A stretch of DNA of 7,067 nucleotides from Candidatus Falkowiibacteriota bacterium (GTDB lineage: Bacteria > Patescibacteriota > Patescibacteriia > Patescibacteriales > WJLG01): positions 1 through 7,067 of the forward strand of contig WJLG01000036.1 of the NCBI GenBank assembly GCA_014728685.1, read 5' to 3'. A program made the translations under genes and the position numbers. Below are positions 1-4,672 of the stretch, piece by piece; within the stretch, counting starts at the first letter, position 1; each line of letters begins with the position of its first letter. A model generated the notes under the pieces. It saw only the letters and a list, made by a program, of their open reading frames with translations, searched no databases and was not told the origin of the DNA.

Positions 1-1
1 G

Positions 2-1003
2 GAAAATGGTGACATCACTGTTTTTCGTGGAGCCGTGGACGACGCGATCTCTATGAACACTGGCGATGTGGCCGCAGCTGGACTTGTTTTTGGCGATTGG
101 ACCCTCTGTGAGGCCAAGGCGGTCAACGGTAAAAGGGTCCCTAAGGCAAAAGTTCTGGAAGAGATGGCTCTTCGTTTGGAAGAGATAATTGATTTTTATG
201 TGAAGACAGGTTTCGTCATTGATTTGATGGGCGGTGAAACCGCGGATCTACCTGACCAGGTGAAATCATTTGTCTACGATGTGGCCCTTTATGCAAAAAG
301 CAAGAAAGAAGCTGTTATCAAAGGAAATGTCCAGTCGGGAGATCTGATATTTGGACTTGCTTCCGACGGACAGGCCATTTGGGAGGACGAGCCGAATTCA
401 GGCATCATGAGCAATGGCCTTACCTTGGCCAGGACTTATTTGATGCATGCGGAATATACGGACAAGTATCCATGGCTTATCCAGGATGACGGTGCGTATC
501 AAGGACGTTATCATTATGATGATGTTCCCGAGGGTATTGAACTGGGCATGACTGTCGGTGAAGCGCTCATTTCACCGACACGCCAGTGGGCGATCGTGAT
601 CCGTCATTTTCTAACCAGACTGATGGAAAACGGCTTGCTTGATCAAGTCCATGGCATCACCATGAATACCGGCGGGGGAGCGACCAAGATCGGCCATTTG
701 GGCACCGGCGGGATCCGCTATGTTAAGTATATGCCGGCAGTACCGCCGATCTTCCAGCTGGTTCAGCGTGAATCCGAAGAATCCTGGAAAAATATGTTTC
801 AGGGGATGAATTGCGGTGTCGGTCTGGATATCATGATCTCTCCGGAAAAAAAGGAAGAGGTTCTGGCGATCCTAGATCCTTTAAGCAAGCAGATCGGCAT
901 TGATCTTTTTGAGCTTGGCCACTGCGAAGCACTGGAAGATCAGAGCGTCAAAAATGAGGTCAGCTTGGAAACCGATTACGGAAATTTCGATTACAAGCTG
1001 TGA
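2..1003 (+). CDS. purM: Phosphoribosylformylglycinamidine cyclo-ligase (AIR synthase), 5' end cut off by the window
   Basis: PurM converts FGAM and ATP to aminoimidazole ribonucleotide, the fifth step of de novo purine synthesis, in the cytoplasm. The frame is open from base 2, so the N-terminus lies outside the window; the GTG at 35 is internal, not the start. Seen in order: SMNTGDVAAAG, GGETADLP near bases 230-253 (the PurM GGETAxxP motif), GDLIFGLASDG followed by MSNGLTLAR (PurM GxxSxGxHSNGxSLxR), ISPTRQW, the NTGGGATKI glycine loop, and the late MNCGVGLDIMI. These match the family's nucleotide and substrate binding segments. About 333 residues are visible without the N-terminus, against roughly 345 for a whole typical PurM. 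The excess lies in insertions around GQAIWEDEPNSGIM and between the SNG and SPTR motifs, so this is a long variant. Function is inferred from motif order; a PurM-like paralogue cannot be excluded. It ends at TGA just before a terminator. Confidence 0.85.
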   Translation, partial: ENGDITVFRGAVDDAISMNTGDVAAAGLVFGDWTLCEAKAVNGKRVPKAKVLEEMALRLEEIIDFYVKTGFVIDLMGGETADLPDQVKSFVYDVALYAKSKKEAVIKGNVQSGDLIFGLASDGQAIWEDEPNSGIMSNGLTLARTYLMHAEYTDKYPWLIQDDGAYQGRYHYDDVPEGIELGMTVGEALISPTRQWAIVIRHFLTRLMENGLLDQVHGITMNTGGGATKIGHLGTGGIRYVKYMPAVPPIFQLVQRESEESWKNMFQGMNCGVGLDIMISPEKKEEVLAILDPLSKQIGIDLFELGHCEALEDQSVKNEVSLETDYGNFDYKL

Positions 1004-1010
1004 GCGCGAA

Positions 1011-1047
1011 GGAGAGTTTGGATATTTTATCCGAACCCTCCTTTTTT
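1011..1047 (+). terminator. Intrinsic terminator of purM
   Basis: A 14-bp stem pairs 1011-1024 with 1028-1041, with one A/C mismatch and one G-T pair. It has a 3-nt loop and is followed by six T (1042-1047). It begins 8 bases after the purM stop, so purM is the last gene of its transcript. Confidence 0.85.
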
Positions 1048-1048
1048 A

Positions 1049-1077
1049 TTTCAATCAACTTTTTTATCTGGTATAAT
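1049..1077 (+). promoter_or_regulatory. Extended -10 promoter for the 1105 membrane protein
   Basis: A perfect TATAAT lies at 1072-1077, preceded by TGG (TGn extended -10). The -35 position 17 bp upstream (TTTCAA, 1049-1054) is weak, as is usual for extended -10 promoters. The predicted start near 1084 gives a leader of about 20 nt. Confidence 0.65.
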
Positions 1078-1104
1078 ATAAAAAGGAAATAATTCTTCAA
1101 AAAT

Positions 1105-1497
1105 ATGATGTTCCCAAAAGAAAGATCGAACAAAGCCTATCATGAGCTGGTTTTTTGGGTGGGCATAATAGCCACTTTATCTTATCGCATTATCGTAGTG
1201 CTTAATTTTTATAGCCAGCTGTGGGTGGATATTGCCTGGAATATCGGCACTGTCGGCTTTATCTGGTATTTCATCTATCGCTTCAGCATCTCTTCGCGCC
1301 GGGCAAAGGCAATAGAGGCTAAAAAGCTGATCGAAAAAATAGAGAGCAAGAAAGAGCTCAATGCAAGCGATCGACAGACGATCTCTTTGATACTCAAAGG
1401 ACTTAAAACCAGCAAAGCCAAGATAAATTATTTCGTGATCTTTGTTTCTTCGGCTCTGGCCTTGGCTTATTCGGTGGTAATCCGCTTTATTGATTGA
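1105..1497 (+). CDS. Small membrane protein of unknown function (130 aa, three TM segments)
   Basis: I do not recognise the family. Hydrophobic segments lie at residues about 14-35, 42-62 and 107-127. Between the second and third is a charged, Lys/Glu-rich helical stretch (about 64-104), probably cytoplasmic because the loop after TM2 is strongly basic (SSRRAK). There is no signal peptide cleavage site and no catalytic motif. Two ATGs in tandem (1105, 1108) can both serve as start. No Shine-Dalgarno is at a usable distance: an AAGGA sits about 18 nt upstream, too far. It has its own promoter (TATAAT at 1072) just after the purM terminator, so it is transcribed alone. No hairpin terminator is visible after the TGA stop, and the -35 box of the next promoter overlaps that stop. 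A role as a membrane anchor or scaffold would be a guess. Confidence 0.75.
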   Translation: MMFPKERSNKAYHELVFWVGIIATLSYRIIVVLNFYSQLWVDIAWNIGTVGFIWYFIYRFSISSRRAKAIEAKKLIEKIESKKELNASDRQTISLILKGLKTSKAKINYFVIFVSSALALAYSVVIRFID

Positions 1498-1522
1498 CTT
1501 AGAAGCTAATATCTGTTAAATT
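1494..1522 (+). promoter_or_regulatory. Promoter for the 38-residue basic protein
   Basis: TTGACT (1494-1499), 17-bp spacer, TAAATT (1517-1522), preceded by TGT (extended -10). The -35 box overlaps the stop codon of the membrane protein. The leader of about 47 nt is almost pure A/T, with AAATTAAA twice (1542-1549, 1554-1561), and has no Shine-Dalgarno. Confidence 0.5.
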
Positions 1523-1575
1523 GGTCTTTACCGCGATTTTTAAATTAAATAATAAATTAAAATAAACCGATCAAT

Positions 1576-1692
1576 ATGGCAAAAAGAAGCACAGGAGTAG
1601 GCAAGAGAAGGAAAACTCATTCTCATAAGACTGCCAAAAGGCTGGAGGCCAAGCGCGTGATGCTCGAGGCCAAGAAGAAAAAGAAAAAATAG
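1576..1692 (+). CDS. Tiny, highly basic protein (38 aa)
   Basis: The frame runs from ATG 1576 to TAG 1690 and encodes MAKRSTGVGKRRKTHSHKTA followed by a Lys/Arg-rich helix (KRLEAKRVMLEA) and a run of six Lys. Close to half the residues are Lys or Arg; the only acidic ones are two Glu, and there are no aromatic residues. Composition and size resemble small ribosomal proteins (bL34, bTHX type) or DNA/RNA-binding peptides, but the sequence matches none that I know. Support for a real gene: a promoter upstream, a typical MAKR start, and a terminator 6 bases after the stop. The antisense frame is explained by poly-Lys codons. There is no Shine-Dalgarno, as for several neighbours. It is convergent with the cold-shock gene. 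A ribosome- or nucleic-acid-associated role is inference from charge alone. Confidence 0.65.
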   Translation: MAKRSTGVGKRRKTHSHKTAKRLEAKRVMLEAKKKKKK

Positions 1693-1698
1693 GCAAAC

Positions 1699-1729
1699 AA
1701 AAACAGACCCCTCTAAAGGATCTGTTTTT
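1699..1729. terminator. Bidirectional terminator between the basic protein gene and csp
   Basis: AAAAACAGA (1699-1707) pairs with TCTGTTTTT (1721-1729), and inner C/G bases (about 1709-1711 with 1718-1719) extend the stem. The A run on the left and T run on the right supply a T tract in both directions, which suits the convergent genes ending at 1692 and 1743. Confidence 0.8.
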
Positions 1730-1742
1730 ATGTTGAAAAGTA

Positions 1743-1940
1743 TTAAGCTTTGACAACGTTGACAGCGGCTTTGCCTTTCGGAGTCTCTTCGACCTCGAAA
1801 GAAACTGCATCACCTTCTCTCAATTCGCTGAAATCGATACCATTCAATCCGCTGGCGTGAAAGAAAACATCCTTATCACTGCCGTCCTGAGCAATAAAAC
1901 CGAAGTTTTTGTCAGTAAGCTTTTTGATTGTTCCTTGCAT
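1743..1940 (-). CDS. csp: Cold-shock domain protein (65 aa)
   Basis: This is a single cold-shock (OB-fold) domain that binds single-stranded RNA/DNA and acts as an RNA chaperone or antiterminator in the cytoplasm. RNP1 is KNFGFI (residues 11-16) and RNP2 is DVFFHAS (24-30). The family's G-T-V-K-W-F start is here GTIKKL, so the usual Trp on the nucleic-acid face is missing. The end (GDAVSFEVEETPKGKAAVNV) is canonical and the length is normal (65-70). The start ATG at 1940 has no Shine-Dalgarno upstream. The gene is read from a near-consensus extended -10 promoter with a leader of about 88 nt; long leaders are common for csp genes. It shares a terminator with the convergent basic protein gene. 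Confidence 0.95.
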   Translation of the reverse strand: MQGTIKKLTDKNFGFIAQDGSDKDVFFHASGLNGIDFSELREGDAVSFEVEETPKGKAAVNVVKA

Positions 1941-2010
1941 GAAATGTAAAGATAAAATAAATTTTAAATACTAAGGATAGAAATTCGACTTTATCTCTAC
2001 ACTCAATATT

Positions 2011-2029
2011 TGATGACACTTTATCATCA
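2011..2029 (-). promoter_or_regulatory. Hairpin at the extreme 5' end of the csp leader
   Basis: TGATGA (2011-2016) and TCATCA (2024-2029) form a 6-bp stem with a 7-nt loop. It falls at the predicted transcription start (about 2028), so the csp mRNA would begin with it. A 5' stabilising or temperature-sensing role is possible but not shown. Confidence 0.35.
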
Positions 2030-2034
2030 CTCTA

Positions 2035-2063
2035 ATATTAGCATAAATATCTTTGCTTGTCAA
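2035..2063 (-). promoter_or_regulatory. Strong csp promoter
   Basis: On the minus strand: TTGACA (2063-2058), 17-bp spacer, TAATAT (2040-2035), with TGC directly before the -10. A consensus -35 plus extended -10 makes it one of the two best promoters in the window. The -10 lies inside the palindrome CTAATATTAG (2032-2041). Confidence 0.75.
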
Positions 2064-2101
2064 TGATCCGGGATAATGCGTGCGTGTATTACTTTTTTTG
2101 A

Positions 2102-2130
2102 TTGACTGTTTTTTAAAAAAGTGTTAATTT
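2102..2130 (+). promoter_or_regulatory. Promoter of the split coiled-coil gene
   Basis: TTGACT (2102-2107), 17-bp spacer, TAATTT (2125-2130), preceded by TGT. It is divergent from the csp promoter. Both hexamers and the spacing are identical to the lipoprotein promoter at 5375-5403. Confidence 0.65.
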
Positions 2131-2162
2131 TATCCAATGTTCTTTAAAAATGTCCATCAAAA

Positions 2163-2168
2163 AAGGAG
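2163..2168 (+). promoter_or_regulatory. Shine-Dalgarno AAGGAG
   Basis: AAGGAG ends 6 nt before the ATG at 2175 and fixes that start. It is the best ribosome binding site in a window where most genes have none. Confidence 0.85.
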
Positions 2169-2174
2169 TTCTAT

Positions 2175-3236
2175 ATGCCCCCAAGAAAAATAAGTAAGTA
2201 TTCTTATGAGGAGCAAAAAAAGGTTTTTCATGAATTGATCGTTCTTTTCAAGATGAAGATAAACGGTTGGAAGTCATACGACAGCTGTTGTATGAGATTG
2301 AAGGAAGAGTATCAAAGAAAAGAATCGCAGGAGCTACAGACGATTGTTCTGCGCTGGAATGATAAGACAAGGTTGAATAAGATTGCTCCTACTCAACCTT
2401 TTGATTTTACGGATTTCTTTGGAGTTGTCAAAAGAGGCTATAGGCATTACTGTGTTATGGATTATTACGATCAGACAAAGACTTTCTGGGAAAGGGCAGA
2501 CGAGTTTTCCATGCCTATTACCGGCTATGAGACTTATCTGGCCGTGAAGCAAAAAACCGAAGAAACTTATCCCGGTTCGACCGATCTGTGGTGCGTGCGT
2601 CCTGACAAGGTCAGGAAGTATGCTAAAAGCTATTCATTTTGGCATTTCTATCGCTATCACAATTATGAAGAGCTTAAAAAACAAGCCAGGTCCAAAGCTG
2701 AAGAATTTGGTATACAATTGATAGACTACCAGGCTTACCTTGAGATCCGCGAAAGACTTGACCCCGAAGAAAAGGAGTATTGGCCAAAGAAGCTTAAAAG
2801 GGTTTATCCGCGGATAAGCCATGAGGATTTTTATTCGATAACGGAAAATAAGTCCCGCAAGGCCAGGCGAGACATAACCAGGAATAAGACAAAAGATAGC
2901 GGTCGGTCCGACAAAAACTTTAAAAAAAGACCCAAAGCTGTCCGCAAATGCAAGGATTGTACCAGGGTAAACAGATCGTTGCTTAAAAGAAGAGAGCTTG
3001 AAACAAAAGAACTCAAGGATTTTATTCAAAAGCTTAATTCTCGGATCGAGAGGTTGGAGAAAAGGATCTGCACCAAGGACCAGAGAATATCTGCTATGGT
3101 CAAAGAACAAAAAGAAGAAAAAAGGTCTTCTAAGGCTTATATTGCCGAGGTCAGTAGACAATTGACAAAGGCGGAAAGGAGAAATGAGGAGCTAAGCAGC
3201 TATTTAAGATCCCTGTTTTTTTTTGATCAAGGATAG
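2175..3236 (+). CDS. Lys/Arg-rich repeat and coiled-coil protein, N-terminal part (353 aa)
   Basis: I do not recognise a named family. Residues 1-100 are basic, aromatic-rich and probably globular. Two similar units follow. Unit A, about 107-161, runs from ADEF through ITGYETYL and W..R...VRKY to SFWHFYRY. Unit B, about 174-222, runs from AEEF through IDYQAYL and WPKKLKRVYP to HEDFYSI. The shared pattern is A-D/E-E-F, I..Y..YL, a W/P-K/R turn, K/R-x-Y, then an aromatic end. A very basic linker with one CxxC (CKDC, 259-262) leads to a heptad-like coiled coil from about 270 to 348. The frame then runs into nine T and ends after FFFDQG. The coiled coil continues in another frame from 3223, so this is probably the front of a 552-residue protein. 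Own promoter and a strong Shine-Dalgarno. Layout and units loosely recall phage-integrase-type repeats; that is a guess. No signal peptide or membrane segment. Confidence 0.75.
   Translation: MPPRKISKYSYEEQKKVFHELIVLFKMKINGWKSYDSCCMRLKEEYQRKESQELQTIVLRWNDKTRLNKIAPTQPFDFTDFFGVVKRGYRHYCVMDYYDQTKTFWERADEFSMPITGYETYLAVKQKTEETYPGSTDLWCVRPDKVRKYAKSYSFWHFYRYHNYEELKKQARSKAEEFGIQLIDYQAYLEIRERLDPEEKEYWPKKLKRVYPRISHEDFYSITENKSRKARRDITRNKTKDSGRSDKNFKKRPKAVRKCKDCTRVNRSLLKRRELETKELKDFIQKLNSRIERLEKRICTKDQRISAMVKEQKEEKRSSKAYIAEVSRQLTKAERRNEELSSYLRSLFFFDQG
3216..3224 (+). other. T9 homopolymer at the frame break (slippage or indel site)
   Basis: Nine consecutive T sit where the 2175 frame leaves the coiled coil. 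Eight T would join the 353-codon frame to the 3223 frame (Ser-Leu-Phe-Phe-Leu-Ile-Lys-Asp) without a stop; eleven would also do so. Such runs slip during transcription or replication and are also common sequencing error sites. Confidence 0.7.
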
Positions 3237-3834
3237 TGGCAGTTCCAAGCAAAAGACCGAAGAGCTTATGAAAAAGCTTAGGCAAGAAGACACCCGGCGC
3301 ACAGGTTTGGAAGAAGATCTTAAAAAAGCTCGGGGTGAAGCTGTGGAAAAGCAAGCGGAGTTAGAAGCTCTTTTAGCCAAAGTTTCGAGCACAGAGAAAA
3401 GATCAGCCTCCAAGGATAAGACGATCGGCGAACTCACAATAAAGATAGGTTTTTTAGAAGCTGAGTTAAGAGAAGCAAAAAAATCGACTTTGAAGATCAA
3501 AGAGAAAGCGCCGAAAGATATACCGGTCCAGCCTAAAATGAAATACTGGATTCCTCAAGAGCACAGAGAAGGAGGCGATAATGAACATTTCTATTGTGTT
3601 AATAGGAAATTCGTGGATAATGGTAATGACGGCTATTACTACAGTGAATTATATCTAACTAAGATATTTCAAAACAACCAATTGGGAAGTTTTGATGAGT
3701 ATATATCTTTTTTAGATAAGATCCCTAGTCATATAAAGCCCTTTTTACCAAAGACAAGAGGGGATTTTCAAAGAGCCTACACCCTTGGAAGCCCTATTTG
3801 GAATGATATTTTCGAAAAGGAGAAAGCGGCTTAA
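3223..3834 (+). CDS. Coiled-coil protein, C-terminal part in a shifted frame (up to 203 aa)
   Basis: This frame lies +1 relative to the preceding one, overlaps its last 14 bases, and is open from just upstream of the TTG at 3223. Residues about 10-95 are coiled coil rich in Glu, Lys and Leu. They continue the style of the upstream part: LEKRICTKDQRISAM there resembles STEKRSASKDKTIGEL here. A C-terminal domain (about 105-203) contains YWIPQEH, HFYCVNRKF, YYYSELYLTKIF and then FDEYISFL...FLPK...AYTLGSPIWNDIF. That last stretch looks like a third, degenerate copy of the Y..YL...WPK...Y unit in the upstream part. No good independent start is seen: TTG 3223 has no ribosome site, and the first ATG (at 3268) has only weak purines before it. 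Most likely it is the second half of one gene, expressed by slippage or split by a one-base error. It ends at TAA, 8 bases before a strong terminator. Confidence 0.6.
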   Translation: MIKDSGSSKQKTEELMKKLRQEDTRRTGLEEDLKKARGEAVEKQAELEALLAKVSSTEKRSASKDKTIGELTIKIGFLEAELREAKKSTLKIKEKAPKDIPVQPKMKYWIPQEHREGGDNEHFYCVNRKFVDNGNDGYYYSELYLTKIFQNNQLGSFDEYISFLDKIPSHIKPFLPKTRGDFQRAYTLGSPIWNDIFEKEKAA

Positions 3835-3842
3835 GATGTGCG

Positions 3843-3870
3843 ACCGTCCTGTATAAGTGGACGGTTTTTT
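3843..3870 (+). terminator. Intrinsic terminator of the split coiled-coil gene
   Basis: ACCGTCC (3843-3849) and GGACGGT (3859-3865) form a perfect 7-bp stem with a 9-nt loop, followed by a T run to 3870. It starts 9 bases after the TAA stop. Confidence 0.9.
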
Positions 3871-3881
3871 ATTTACAAAAA

Positions 3882-3922
3882 TTTCAAGTCTTTCAAGAAT
3901 TCAAGCTTGACAAGTTTTCAAG
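3882..3922 (+). repeat. Five evenly spaced CAAG repeats: probable operator of the LexA-like gene
   Basis: CAAG occurs at 3885, 3894, 3902, 3911 and 3919, with spacings 9, 8, 9 and 8; four of the five are TCAAG. In effect this is a 17-bp unit repeated about 2.5 times. It includes the palindrome TCAAGCTTGA (3901-3910) and CTTGACAAG (3906-3914). The array covers the -35 box of the promoter at 3907-3935. Position and phasing fit repressor binding and autoregulation; the binding protein is inferred. Confidence 0.5.
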
Positions 3923-3946
3923 CAATTGATAAAATTGAAGTATAAT
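3907..3946 (+). promoter_or_regulatory. Promoter(s) of the LexA-like gene
   Basis: TTGACA (3907-3912), 17-bp spacer, TAAAAT (3930-3935), preceded by TGA: a consensus -35 and extended -10. A second, perfect TATAAT at 3941-3946 could act as an alternative -10. Start sites near 3942 or 3953 leave leaders of about 25 or 14 nt without a Shine-Dalgarno. Confidence 0.7.
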
Positions 3947-3966
3947 AAATCTATCCTCCAAAAAGT

Positions 3967-4611
3967 ATGCACAAAACACAAACAAAAATTTTAGAGCTGG
4001 CTCGCACCAAGGACGTCCTGAATATGAGCTTGACCGAGCTCAAGGAGCTTTTGGACGTTGATCATGTCCAGAAAGTCAAGCACCACCTTGACCAGCTCAA
4101 GAAAAAAGGCTTGATCTATGCAGATCAAAAGACAAAAAAGGCCAAAGTGGCCGAGCCTGAGGCCTTTGAGATCAATGAGATCTTCAATCTGCCGATCATG
4201 GGTATGGCCAATTGCGGAGCTGCTTGCGAATTGGCCCACGAAAGCATTATGGGTTATCTGAAAGTTTCGCCCAGGATCGTGAACAGGAAGAAGCCGGAAG
4301 GGCTTTTTGTGGTCAGGGCGGTCGGCAATTCCTTGAATAAGGCGGTCGATATCAAAGGCGGGCCGGTACGGGAAGGGGATTATGTGGTCATCGATCTGAA
4401 CAACAAAACCCCGAAGAACGGCGATTATGTGCTGTCGATCATAGACGATGCCGCTAACTTGAAAAGATTTTATGAGGACAAAGAAAATGAAGAGATCAGA
4501 CTGGTATCGGAATCGACCAAGAAATTGCCGCCGATAGTGATCCACAAGAACGACCTTGAATCATCCGGCTATCATATAAACGGCGTAGTGGTCAGAGTGG
4601 TGCGAAATTAA
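3967..4611 (+). CDS. LexA-like repressor with S24 self-cleavage domain (214 aa)
   Basis: The N-terminus (about 5-60) is a winged helix. TELKELLDVDHVQKVKHHLD followed by QLKKKGLI lines up with LexA's AEIAQRLG...EEHLKALARKGVI. The C-terminal half is an S24 (LexA/UmuD) serine peptidase. GMANCGAACE (79-88) matches LexA's cleavage loop, with Cys83-Gly84 in place of Ala-Gly; UmuD also uses Cys-Gly. RAVGNSLNK places the nucleophile at Ser122, and DDAANLKRF the general base at Lys166. Both catalytic residues are present and the length is close to LexA's 202. Known family role: DNA damage and RecA trigger self-cleavage and derepression. No GAAC-N4-GTTC or CTGT-N8-ACAG box was seen nearby; the CAAG array over its promoter is the likely own operator. 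It could be the host LexA or a prophage-type repressor, but no phage genes are nearby. No Shine-Dalgarno precedes ATG 3967. Confidence 0.85.
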   Translation: MHKTQTKILELARTKDVLNMSLTELKELLDVDHVQKVKHHLDQLKKKGLIYADQKTKKAKVAEPEAFEINEIFNLPIMGMANCGAACELAHESIMGYLKVSPRIVNRKKPEGLFVVRAVGNSLNKAVDIKGGPVREGDYVVIDLNNKTPKNGDYVLSIIDDAANLKRFYEDKENEEIRLVSESTKKLPPIVIHKNDLESSGYHINGVVVRVVRN

Positions 4612-4651
4612 AATATCAAAAGAGCGCTTGAAGAGCGCTTTTTTGATATTT
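4611..4651 (+). terminator. Intrinsic terminator of the LexA-like gene
   Basis: An 18-bp stem pairs 4611-4628 with 4634-4651; all pairs are Watson-Crick except one G-T. The loop is 5 nt. The GC core AGCGCT is flanked by A and T runs. It starts on the last base of the TAA stop and could also work on the opposite strand. Confidence 0.9.
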
Positions 4652-4671
4652 GATCGAATATAGGTTATTAT
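4643..4671 (+). promoter_or_regulatory. Possible promoter giving a nearly leaderless mRNA
   Basis: TTGATA (4643-4648), 17-bp spacer, TATTAT (4666-4671). The start site would fall at about 4678, so the ATG at 4679, the third codon of the following gene, could open a leaderless message. The hexamers are good but overlap the terminator stem. Confidence 0.35.
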
Positions 4672-4672
4672 T

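Noticed and set aside
35..37. GTG as start of purM
   Set aside because: The frame is open to the window edge and family motifs require upstream residues.
1571..1813. Open frame of 80 codons on the minus strand
   Set aside because: It spans the convergent terminator and antisenses the 38-residue gene; its composition merely mirrors poly-Lys codons.
2634..3161. Open frame of 175 codons on the minus strand
   Set aside because: Antisense of the coiled-coil gene; Phe/Leu-rich text is the complement of Lys/Glu codons, with no start signal.
3882..3922. CAAG array as CRISPR or replication iterons
   Set aside because: Units are too short for CRISPR and there is no replication initiator gene; its position on a promoter favours an operator.
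3991..4545. Open frame of 184 codons on the minus strand
   Set aside because: Lies wholly inside the LexA-like gene, whose domains and catalytic residues are clear.
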